Assembly: GCA_009767595.1 (NCBI GenBank)
Contig: VSDK01015536.1
Location: 482,328 to 546,327, forward strand
Reading direction: 5' to 3'
DNA: 64,000 bases
From: Symbiodinium kawagutii
Lineage: Eukaryota > Sar > Dinophyceae > Suessiales > Symbiodiniaceae
Part shown: in pieces, positions 56,201 to 64,000 of the stretch
Position numbering within the stretch: the stretch's first letter is position 1
Layout: the number at the start of each line of letters is the position of its first letter
The notes under the pieces: model-generated
Seen by the model: the letters and a program-made list of their open reading frames with translations, nothing else
Told to the model about the DNA's origin: nothing
Databases searched by the model: none
Translations under genes and position numbers: made by a program

Positions 56201-58655
56201 GGTGCACCAGAACAACAACAACAACAACAACAACACCAACAATGACAAGAACAACAACAATAACAACAACAACAACAACGGGGAACATGAGGGCTGGTGA
56301 AAATTCAAAAACTATGGTTGATAAAGTTGACAACCCCCGTACACTTGACAATGGGAGATCCAGGTGTGTCTAAACCATCTGTTGCTGTGCCGCTTCAATA
56401 GGTGGCTAGTGATTTACCGTAGAGGCTGCATATGGAGCTCTCATTAATAGGTAATAAGATTCACATACACGCACATATCATACAATCATATGTGTACACA
56501 TGAAGGCATACGGCGCAAGTCCACATACTTGCAAGGTGTTGCCCCCGCAGATATGAGCTGGTTCAGCTCTTCAACGATGGTGATATCTACCATAGCGGTA
56601 ATCCAAGCGGTAGTCACCCTAGTTATAAACCAACTTAACGAACTTGGGGGACCACCTTCAGTGTATATGATATGTTTTCAGCAATCATCATGCTGGCATA
56701 ATCAAGAGCTATGGTCACTATATTCCGCATACATGAGATGTTGACAATCTACTGATAGCCCGCCATAACCAGTTGAGGAACATCATTGGACGCTGAGTTG
56801 AGCAGCTGAGAACATGCTGAAGCCCAGATGACGGTGCCCTCCCCCTTGACACCCAAAAAAGAAGTGCTGCAGGCACCATGTGGTCCACTTGAAGCCCCCG
56901 CTCTACTTGGCTCCGTAAATGCAGTGGGGAACACATCGCAGCTTCCAGGCCAACCGTTCATGGGTTCCCAAATCCTTTGAGAACACAGGCGATTCATCAA
57001 ACTTCCTGACATCTATCGTGATTACAGGTAACCACCTCATATTTGTACTTATATAATTCAGCCAAACACTCCTGAACCATAATAGTTAACATACTTAGAC
57101 TTCACTTACGTTGAATCTAACTCGTGAATCTATGACTTATGGTGGATTGACCCTGATTTACAAAGCAACCAATTGTTCGACACACCCTGTTGGCCCATCT
57201 GGGAGCCCCAAGCCTACAGGATTCTCCTGGCAGAGGAATGCAGGAACAAACTGTGGAAAGGGCTTAGATATACTGTATATATATATATATACATATGTAT
57301 ACTGTATATGTGTATATATCTGTATATGTGTATATATCTGTATATGTGTGTATATATATATATATCTACATATACAGATATGTTCCAGTTTTTGGGCTTA
57401 GATCCTCTAACATTGGGATCCGCTTTTTTCACTACGGCCTTACCCCAGGCTAGGCTGATCGCAGCGTGGTCCAGCTGGTCTTAGGCTCTGAGCTAGCAAT
57501 GAAACGAGAGGCAGCAAAGGAAGCTGCTGATTTAGGGATTTAGAAAATATGGCTATGTGTCAATATCAACCAACAAATAGTGGGGGATAATAACCAACAA
57601 TAATAGGGAAACCATGGTAAATGATGGGGGAACCAGGGGTACGGGGTTTTGACCCACAGCCATATAGAGATGTAAGAGATTTAGATGCCCGAAGAGTAGT
57701 GTTAGATTTAGAGATTTAGCTTTCAGACCCGGAATTCAGAGAAATTTCGATGGGGCTTTTGCACAAGCAGCAATTGCCATTCACATCAACTAGATTTTCA
57801 CATCAACTACATCTTTTGCTAATAACAATAACTCATATATAGATTGCCATTCACATGCTTGTCCAAGTTATCCATGAGGACATCATCCACTACTGTTTGG
57901 ATGTCCTAGGGTCGCACTCGCAGCAGTGGTCAACCAGTGGATGTGGGCCAGCAACCCATTGGCAGCCCGGCATCTGCCCCCGAAAATTCTCCCTTCAAAC
58001 CATTGGGCTTCCAAAGTCGTCCCAAGTTTTGAGTCTGAAAAACTTCAGGGAACCGAAAAGTACCTTGTGGAAGACCTTGTGGAAGACCGAAAAGCATTTC
58101 TTTTGTATAATGAACCCCCAAAGTTGATCGATTTGGGCAGCAAAATTCCTGCGGTTTTCCCCGGTCGATGGCCTGCTTTTGCGGAGGTGGGACCCACTTC
58201 TCTCCATCGCGGTCCAAGAGGAAGACAATTCGGCCCTGACAATTCGGATGTGATGGGACACGGCCCGTTGGCCCTCTCAGTTTCGCCAACGAAAGGGTAA
58301 GGATGCTTGGTAACGCCGGTCACAATTGTGACCGGACTCTGTTGCGATGGCAAAGGGTGATAGTGGATCATAAGCATTGAGGATGATTAATGATTTCTTC
58401 ATGCCTATGGTCCATCATGGTTCACAACTTTATTTGAAGAGTATTGGTTCTAACGCCAAGCACAGTGAGAAACTGCGGTGTTGAGCAAGGGTAGATCCAG
58501 CTGTAAAATCACCGGCTATAAACTGATGGTGATTTGTTGGTCTGAATCTCCCCTTAGGCTGCGTAACAACTGTGTTGTTTGCGGCTGCTGAAGGCAAAAC
58601 CAGTGCTCTTTGGAGATTGTCGGAGCCGAAATTTCAACCAAGCGGACGCTACAAC
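53268..58655 (-). CDS. gene of at least 15 exons, 3' part, unknown product
   Basis: Minus-strand exons, every junction in phase: 58571-58655, 58455-58500, 58116-58338, 57935-58063, 57376-57479, 57186-57250, 56935-57005, 56770-56866, 56529-56618, 56082-56162, 55026-55146, 54625-54671, 54401-54553, 53543-53650 and 53268-53409 (stop TGA at 53268-53270). About 519 codons. Good acceptors include GACAATTTTTCCTAG, GGATTTGCAG, TTTATTTACAG and TTATTTCTTCAAAG. Donors include GTAAGG (54624) and GTATGT (56528). Text: WREVGPTSAKAGHRPGKT, KFDESPVFSKDLGTHERLAW, MVDITIVEELNQLISAG, ENPRLGLREAVVTK. The second half looks helical. No family recognised and no signal or membrane segment obvious. Plus-strand frames over 57926-58297 and 59244-59458 are open but do not join. 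Introns hold a family-A element and (CAA)n. Confidence 0.78.
54130..54280. repeat. GGT/GTA-rich simple repeat in an intron
   Basis: Degenerate GTGGTGGTGGT, AGTAGTGG and AATAGT words within a long run of AGTAATA-type sequence (53690-54360). Confidence 0.7.
56207..56279. repeat. (CAA)n microsatellite in an intron
   Basis: AACAACAAC units with a few interruptions (CACCAACAATGACAAG), between exons 56529-56618 and 56082-56162. Confidence 0.95.
57268..57375. repeat. (TA)n and GTATATCT microsatellite in an intron
   Basis: TATATATA runs plus three copies of CTGTATATGTGTATAT. It ends right at the donor of exon 57376-57479, whose first intron bases are GTATATG. Confidence 0.9.
57547..57665. mobile_element. 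family-A element, type 1 (inverted), in an intron
   Basis: 119 bp, ends ATATGGCTATGTGTCAATAT and GTTTTGACCCACAGCCATAT. The interior includes GGGGGAACCAGGGGTACGGG. It lies in the intron between exons 57935-58063 and 57376-57479. Confidence 0.75.
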
Positions 58656-58929
58656 CTAGGAAAAATTGTCAAGATCAACTCTGCTGAATGATACATGCCT
58701 TTCAGCACGCCCAAATGAGGTTCAAGTCATGGTCAAGCTTAACATGTGAAAAAATCTTAACATGTGAAAAAACCCATGGGTTGTTTCACATGTTAGGGTT
58801 TTTTCACATGTTGAGCACCCAAAAAAATTACAACGAGAACGAACCGTTCGCCTGCGTCCAGGAGCCCTTGGGTCACAACTTGTGCAAACCCATGGCAAGT
58901 GGTAGATTTATGCCCTGGTTCCAAACAAT

Positions 58930-59030
58930 CATAAATCATATATATATATATGTACAGAAAATGAATATTGAAATATATGTGCACACAATTCATATATATA
59001 TATATATATATATACAGTATACATATATGT
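58930..59030. repeat. (TA)n microsatellite
   Basis: Two TATATATA tracts at about 58938-58950 and 58993-59014. Confidence 0.9.
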
Positions 59031-59045
59031 ATATGGAAATATGTA

Positions 59046-59145
59046 CATAGCCAACTATCCAGAAAATGGGTAGTTGAACATCCAAACAGCTCGACTGGTC
59101 ATTTACGGGATGTTCATAATTGGTACAGAGTACCCATAGCCATAT
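59046..59145. mobile_element. family-A element, diverged
   Basis: Right end TACCCATAGCCATAT is clear; the left end is weak. The interior GGGATGTTCA and GAACATCC fit type 2. Confidence 0.45.
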
Positions 59146-59372
59146 AAGGGACAATTCTGCACCACACTCAACCGTGAATTTTAGAGATACAACCGAACCT
59201 TGTCCTGATATTACAGGTCACAAAAGAATCAGGGCTTCTTAAGGGGTTGATGATCACCTTCAACCATTTGTGACGCCTTATGATGCCTTCTCAGCTATGC
59301 CCCGATCATCTTCTCCGAATGAGTTCCCTCTCAGGGTAGCTGGAATCGACATTGAAGCGATATACCCTCTAC

Positions 59373-59442
59373 CATCGGAAATCAACAATGTCCAAACGTG
59401 CGTCACCCAAGAATGGTCGGTTGCTTTTCTAGTGCTAGCCAT
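59373..59442 (-). CDS. candidate first exon of the 53-58 kb gene
   Basis: An ATG at 59442-59440 in strong context (ACAAAATGG) opens MASTRKATDHSWVTHVWTLL, followed by a GTAGAG donor at 59372. An in-frame ATG lies 24 nt upstream. Phase at the donor would fit the exon at 58571-58655 directly, but an unspliced frame also runs on for 30 codons, and micro-exons may lie between (a 22-nt block near 58868). Position between the previous stop (59761) and the next exon suits a first exon. Confidence 0.4.
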
Positions 59443-59760
59443 TTTGTCGAACCGGAAGGTACGCATAAAAAAAGAAAACACTAAGCTGGTCGGTGGTTTC
59501 AATCAACTAACCGTTCCTTAATATTGTGGAAAATTAAAAGCATACAAAACCACCATGGAGTAAACATTGGTAGCGTCCTTTGGAGCCATCAGAGCAATCT
59601 ATTTGTTTGGAGACCAACTGCGCCAGTGAGCTCGCCAGTGCGATGAACTGAATCATGGCTTGCTTCGTATTGTCAAATATGTGTCTGATGACTGGTGAAT
59701 GCTAGTGGTCAACAGGCGGATGATTGGTGAATGGTAATGGTCAGCATCAACTAAGATCAA

Positions 59761-62645
59761 CTAAGAATATCCAATCCTACTGATTACTGATTGCTTCATG
59801 GCTTGCCCCAAAGCATCCCCGTCAGCTTCGGCCACAGCAGCAGACTGGGGAGAACCTCGAGTTTGAAGCTCATGGGGTTGGCTCGTAGGAAGGCTTCCAA
59901 TGACATCCCCGTCTTCTCCTGGAAGGGGGATCAGCTGCACCTTGTCAGCACTCCTGTGAGATGAACTCAGGGATCAACAGCGTTTTCTCTGGGACATTGG
60001 TCTAGTTGACCTGGGAGGATACTTGAGTTTGGCAAACTACTAGCAAGGACATAGCTGCTAAACTTCCTGCTCGAGTTGAGCACTATGACAGCACCTGCCA
60101 ACCAACAGCCTCCTCTAGAATGGCTGCTAGGATGTTCATCTACCGGTTTTTTGGGGCAAACTTCATCAAAGACAGAACCAACTGTTCAAGAACAATCCAA
60201 CCAACAAGGTGTCCCCCCCTTTCTCCGCCAAGGAGTACAAACACGGTAGCTGGCTACTCCTGCGCTGTCGGTTGTTTTTGTACAACTCACCTACTGTGGC
60301 AGTCGTAAGAATGGTAGGCACAATGGGTTTGAATAAGAACTGATGAGCATTTATTGATAAGCATAAGTAACAATTTGGGATAATGAATCGATAATCAATG
60401 ATAATCAATCTTCATTTTTACTATTCCAAACAATGTTACCAATTCTTGCTGATGGTTGATAAGTCAACTACAATCAGCAAGGTCTAACCTCCAATAGCCT
60501 ATCATACCTGACACGGTCTCCTCAAACAAAACTCATCCGACGATGTTGCGCTAGGTGTTCCCAGGTCGTTGCTTCCACACATGGGTTTGGGTGCCCCTGT
60601 ACCCCTGGTCAACATCCCCTGGTTGCTTATGACCCATAGCCACATTCGGATACCTTTTCGTCCACAGCTGTGGTGAGCAAACCAGGAATCCATAAAAATC
60701 CGTTGCCATCAGCGGCAGCAAACAGAGCCGCAGGTGCGCCCCAGAAACTGGTCCATGGCACCGGGCCTTGAAGGATCGAATCTGTTTGGTCAGCTGATTC
60801 AGGCTGCAACAACCATTCAAACGTTTCAGCACATGAGAAATGTTGATCACCTCGGGCGCGAAATCTGCGGGCACGAAATCTGTGGGGCTGGGGATAGCTG
60901 GTGGTGCTTGGAAGGGTACCTGTGTGTGGGGGGTTGATGGATAAGTTTTAGGGCTACCATGCTGTACCCCGGCAAGTTTGGGATTGTCGGCGTGAGTTCT
61001 CCTATCGGTGTAGATGGTTGCCAACAGCACAATGACCTAGGAAGTGCCCGTTCGAACTCTCATGGACAAGAGAAACCAGCAAACATCAAATCCGCCAGGT
61101 TCTCTTTTCTGAATGCCAAACCGTAGTTCCCCAGGCTGAATGACCATAGTTGTCATAGCCTAGTTTGTCACACAACCAGAACGGTTGATAAATACAATTG
61201 GTGCTTTTCCTGGCTGGTAAAAATGCTGAAAACCCCTTCAAATGAAAACTTTGTTCCTTGTTGAAGACCTTTAATGAACCGCTAACAAACCATGGGCCAT
61301 ACGTGGTCACCGTCCCTGATTGCTGTCGAACTCGGTACCCAGAACAACTGAGCTCTGAGAAGTTGCTGGAACCTCAATAAGTGAATAAGCCAACGCGACC
61401 GACCTGATCAAGCAGCTGTTTGTTGGGTAAGGCCAAGCAATCACTGCTGGTGCCCAGATTGTTTCTACCTCGAGATCCAAGGACCGAGAACAGCAATCAA
61501 CGACAAACGACAACGAACACCAAAAAAGCGAGAAGAGGTAAAACCGTGAACCACAAAACATTAGTAAGAAGAAATTTTGATTGGACAGCGTGTCCAGAAA
61601 TTTCATGGAACAAGAAATAAAACCTTCATTGGGAGGGTAAGTAAACTACCATTGTAATCAAATAAATTCATGTATGTAAATATATACTGCAGCATTTTGC
61701 ACATCTATCTGTGGGCGCAGGGTGTAGCAGAACGATCCGCGCACAATATGCCCCAACAATGTGTTTCAACAAGTGCACCCTGCCAAAATCAGACTCGGAA
61801 AAAAAGTGTTTTGCTGGAACAAGCCTAACAAGCTGGGGCCTTTTAAGCTCACGCGTTCAATTTTCAAATCCCTGACAGTGTCACTAAAGGTGTTTCAACA
61901 AGTACCCCATTGCCAAAATCAGAAAAACCTTTTGAAACTCAATTTTTTGTTCTTGCTGGGCCAAGTTGGGGCCTGTAAAGCTCACGCGTAAACGCCCTCC
62001 AAAAAAAACAAAAAAAGATCCAAAGTCATTTGTTTTCAAAAGGAAAAAAATGACAACGAAACAAACCACACATGAACAAAACAAGGCGCCGGGATCTTAA
62101 CCCCAAATCATATCCCGCAGAAAATTTTGAACCCGCGACCTTGGGGTTAAGATCCCGGCGCAAAAGCCGAGTGAGCTGTGCGAGCCCCTGCTAGCCGGGA
62201 GAAGTTTCAGAGCCTCAAAAGATGAAAGCCTCTCATCACCAATAAGGCTATGGGTCAAGCAGTTAACCAACCAATATGATGGGGGATGACCAACCAATAA
62301 TAAAGGAAAACAGTCGTTCATGATGAGGAACCAGGGGGACTAAGGGTTTTGACCCACTGCCGTAACCTTTGTTAGAGAATGAAGCGGAAACTTGCGCTTG
62401 AGCGTCTCAAGTGGCTCAAAGTTCTAAACAGGACAGCCCACGTAAGAAATTTCCCAGGCCTGACTGAAAGATAGGGGGTTCTTCAAACACTTTTCCACCA
62501 TACCAACAAAAGATCAACAACCCACCGTCATCCGGCTGGGCTTCCTCACCAAGGCCGTTCTGGGAACCATCAGGTCCAAAACCTGAGAACGAGTCACCGA
62601 GTCATGGCGAAGTTCATTTCGTGGCAATGCTGCAGCTGGTTGACG
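59761..62645 (-). CDS. seven-exon 3' part of a gene, unknown product
   Basis: Minus-strand exons in phase: 62526-62645, 61404-61468, 61122-61281, 60851-61036, 60683-60803, 60206-60293 and 59761-59953 (stop TAG at 59761-59763). About 310 codons. Strong acceptors: GGCACTTCCTAG (61037), ATGGTTGTTGCAG (60804), CGACTGCCACAG (60294), TTCATCTCACAG (59954). Text: SCLISGSLKVFNKEQSFH, a Pro-rich stretch VPFQAPPAIPSPTDFVPADF, PVPWTSFWGAPAALFAAADG, GELYKNNRQRRSSQLPCLYS, and an acidic tail LPGEDGDVIGSL. The intron at 60804-60850 is only 47 nt. The join of the first exon across about 1 kb is the least certain. No family recognised; a short hydrophobic run (VIVLLATIY) opens exon 60851-61036. Confidence 0.72.
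60579..60644. mobile_element. family-A element, internally deleted, in an intron
   Basis: 66 bp: ATGGGTTTGGGTGCCCCTGT then ACCCCTGG and TTATGACCCATAGCCACAT. Most of the interior is missing. Confidence 0.5.
61758..61995. repeat. tandem duplication, unit about 130 nt
   Basis: GTGTTTCAACAAGT and GCCAAAATCAGA, then TGGGGCC and AAGCTCACGCGT, occur twice in the same order (from about 61761 and from about 61889). Confidence 0.8.
62086..62188 (-). repeat. tRNA-Lys-like element with a 21-bp inverted repeat
   Basis: On the minus strand from 62188: GGGGCTCGCACAGCTCACTC, then TCTTAACCCCAAGGTCGCGG, then GTTCAAAAT. This parallels tRNA-Lys(CUU): D-arm AGCTCA-x-TCGG, anticodon loop with CTT, T-arm GTTCAA. 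The T and acceptor stems do not close, so it is not a working tRNA. GCGCCGGGATCTTAACCCCAA (62086-62106) is repeated inverted at 62141-62161. Possibly a SINE head. Confidence 0.55.
62243..62363. mobile_element. family-A element, type 1 (inverted), in an intron
   Basis: 121 bp, ends AAGGCTATGGGTCAAGC and GGTTTTGACCCACTGCCGTA. The interior shares GAACCAGGGGGACTAAGGG with 26668-26784. Confidence 0.65.
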
Positions 62646-62871
62646 CTTTGTGCTTGGATGGCTAGGAAAAATTGGTTGCCATGGTTGGCTAGCAATGCTG
62701 TGGTGACAATAATGGTTGCATGATGATGAAGGATGATTCACAATCGCTACAGTAGTGAATCGAGAGTAGTGATGGTCGTTGAGGTGATGAATTCCCTTGG
62801 TGAATCACGGCTGGTAACGGTTGACTGAGTGCAGTCGCGGCAGTCAGTGATAATCATGGTTAAAACTGACT

Positions 62872-63027
62872 TGTTGTAGGTTTGTCGGGCAGCACCCTTG
62901 CTCATCCCCTTAACTGCAGGAGTGGAGTAGCTGCCCGCCTGTCCGCCTAGTGTTGCACCCGGGGATGGAACCCCAGGTCCGACGCTTGAGGGAAGGCGTC
63001 ATTTCCACTAGACCATACCGGCACCCT
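62872..63027 (-). mobile_element. tRNA-derived SINE with 14-bp target duplication
   Basis: 156 bp on the minus strand. The 5' head has a Pol III box A (TGGTCTAGTGG) and a box-B-like GGTTCCATCCC. The 3' part holds a 7-bp stem GGGCAGC/GCTGCCC (62887-62893 with 62930-62936) and ends CCTACAACA. GGTTAAAACTGACT flanks it on both sides (62858-62871 and 63028-63041), a clear target-site duplication. SINE-like elements of tRNA origin are known in dinoflagellates. Confidence 0.8.
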
Positions 63028-63041
63028 GGTTAAAACTGACT

Positions 63042-64000
63042 GCGGTCGTCGTCATGGTCACTCGTGATTCATTGTGCTTTATGAGGATCTGCCTGGTGAT
63101 AAAGCTTCAGAATAGCTGGGAGCCGTTACATTTCATAGTGCTTAAGAATGGTTCATGGAGCCAGAAACCACCAAGAACAAATTGGTGATTAAACAGCCAC
63201 GACTAAGAACGATTCATTGTACTTGCTAGTTGTGTTTTGCACTGGTTGGTGAAATCATGCTTGATATTCGGCAATCAGGCTTGTCAAATGTTAAGAATGA
63301 CTAGGATCAGCTGGTAGTGGCTAGTGATGGTCAATAGGGGTCTACCATCATCAGCGATTGACATTGTTTAGGGACAGCGGTTCGTGATAGATAGTCATGG
63401 TCAAGAATAGCAAACAGTGCCAAGGGATGATCTGTAAAGGTAGCTGTAAGGAATGCATGGTTGCGACTAGGCATTCTTGACACTTGCCAAAAGTGGTCAT
63501 GAATCGTTAGTAAAAGCTAATTTCTTCACTAGTGCAGTGCAGCACGACCAAATGATGCCGCCACGTCAGCAACAACAAGCATCTAGTGCGTTGGCTATTT
63601 TGAATGCTGGGGTAAGAAGTTTCCAGATATATATCCCTGTCATTTGCCACCAGATGGAATAAAATGAGTTGGAAAGTGGTATCATACCACTGTGACAACA
63701 ATTCGATGATAGTCAGAAGGAGTCCATATGGGCAATGATGGTTCGCAAGGATTCAAAATGGCTAGTGGTATTTCATATTGTGCAGCGTGGTAATTAGGAA
63801 AAGAAAATCGCGCTTAAGATCGGTCGACGATTGTTTGTGAGTGACAATCATCATCAACCATGGTCGAGTCAAGAATTGGTTGTGTCTCGCCAAAGGCCGC
63901 AGTCTTGGGGATTATGACTTAGGAACCAACACGGCGATACTGTTACTATTGGTTGGTAACAGCTAATATTTATAATTCATATAGCAATGTTGGATATGAA
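63042..64000. other. no confident gene
   Basis: Background sequence of GGTTCATGG, TGGTCA and similar words. A possible exon starts near 63605 (acceptor ACTTCTTACCCCAG on the minus strand) but is too short to define. Confidence 0.3.

Noticed and set aside
57926-58300. 124-codon plus-strand frame
   Set aside because: It looks protein-like but the minus-strand exons 58116-58338 and 57935-58063 cover it and join in phase to thirteen other exons.
59244-59458. Plus-strand frame of 71 codons ending at a good GTACGC donor
   Set aside because: It opposes the direction of both neighbouring genes and has no partner exon. A minus-strand first exon is proposed in its place, though this remains uncertain.
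60726-60915. Plus-strand frame of 62 codons with acceptor and donor
   Set aside because: Minus-strand exons 60851-61036 and 60683-60803 cover it and are phase-consistent with five others.

Overview
The window reads as nuclear DNA of a dinoflagellate, probably a symbiodiniacean or a relative. Four things point there. Nearly every reading frame that survives splice and phase checks lies on the minus strand, so genes stand head to tail in one direction. Exons are short (about 45-270 bp) and intron ends are loose. Low-complexity DNA and short mobile elements are dense. A tyrosine-recombinase (DIRS-like) retroelement carries a cytosine-5 DNA methyltransferase, a gene capture that I recall being reported from Symbiodinium. 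No bacterial operon, CRISPR array or complete rRNA/tRNA gene was seen. Two assembly gaps are present (28570-28582 and 52090-52924).

Layout. 1-31 kb: a minus-strand exon landscape. One good gene model lies at 4166-5360. Many further exon-like islands (2941 to 31718) have splice signals but could not be joined into whole genes. Between them lie microsatellites, a 94-nt tandem array at 10.2-10.9 kb, and two families of short terminal-inverted-repeat elements. 32.6-40.1 kb: the retroelement, on the minus strand in the order ORF1, gag-like ORF, pol (RT, start of RNase H, DNA methyltransferase, rest of RNase H), tyrosine recombinase. A 28-nt direct repeat bounds it. 41.3-50.4 kb: a seven-exon gene model whose last intron holds two abutting minisatellites. 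50.6-52.1 kb: two copies of a zinc-finger-bearing gene, the second cut by the gap. 53.3-59.4 kb: a gene of at least 15 exons (about 519 codons) with a clean stop. 59.8-62.6 kb: the 3' part of another gene (7 exons, about 310 codons). 62-63 kb: two tRNA-derived elements, one with a 14-bp target duplication.

The retroelement is the most notable system. Its own pol polyprotein carries a methyltransferase with its main motifs intact, placed between the first and second catalytic acids of RNase H. The element could therefore methylate its own or nearby DNA. A canonical -1 slippery heptamer sits at the gag/pol overlap. None of the host-type gene products was recognised, so they are described structurally only. 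Gene models were built by hand from splice signals and codon phase. They are inferences that transcript data could confirm or overturn.
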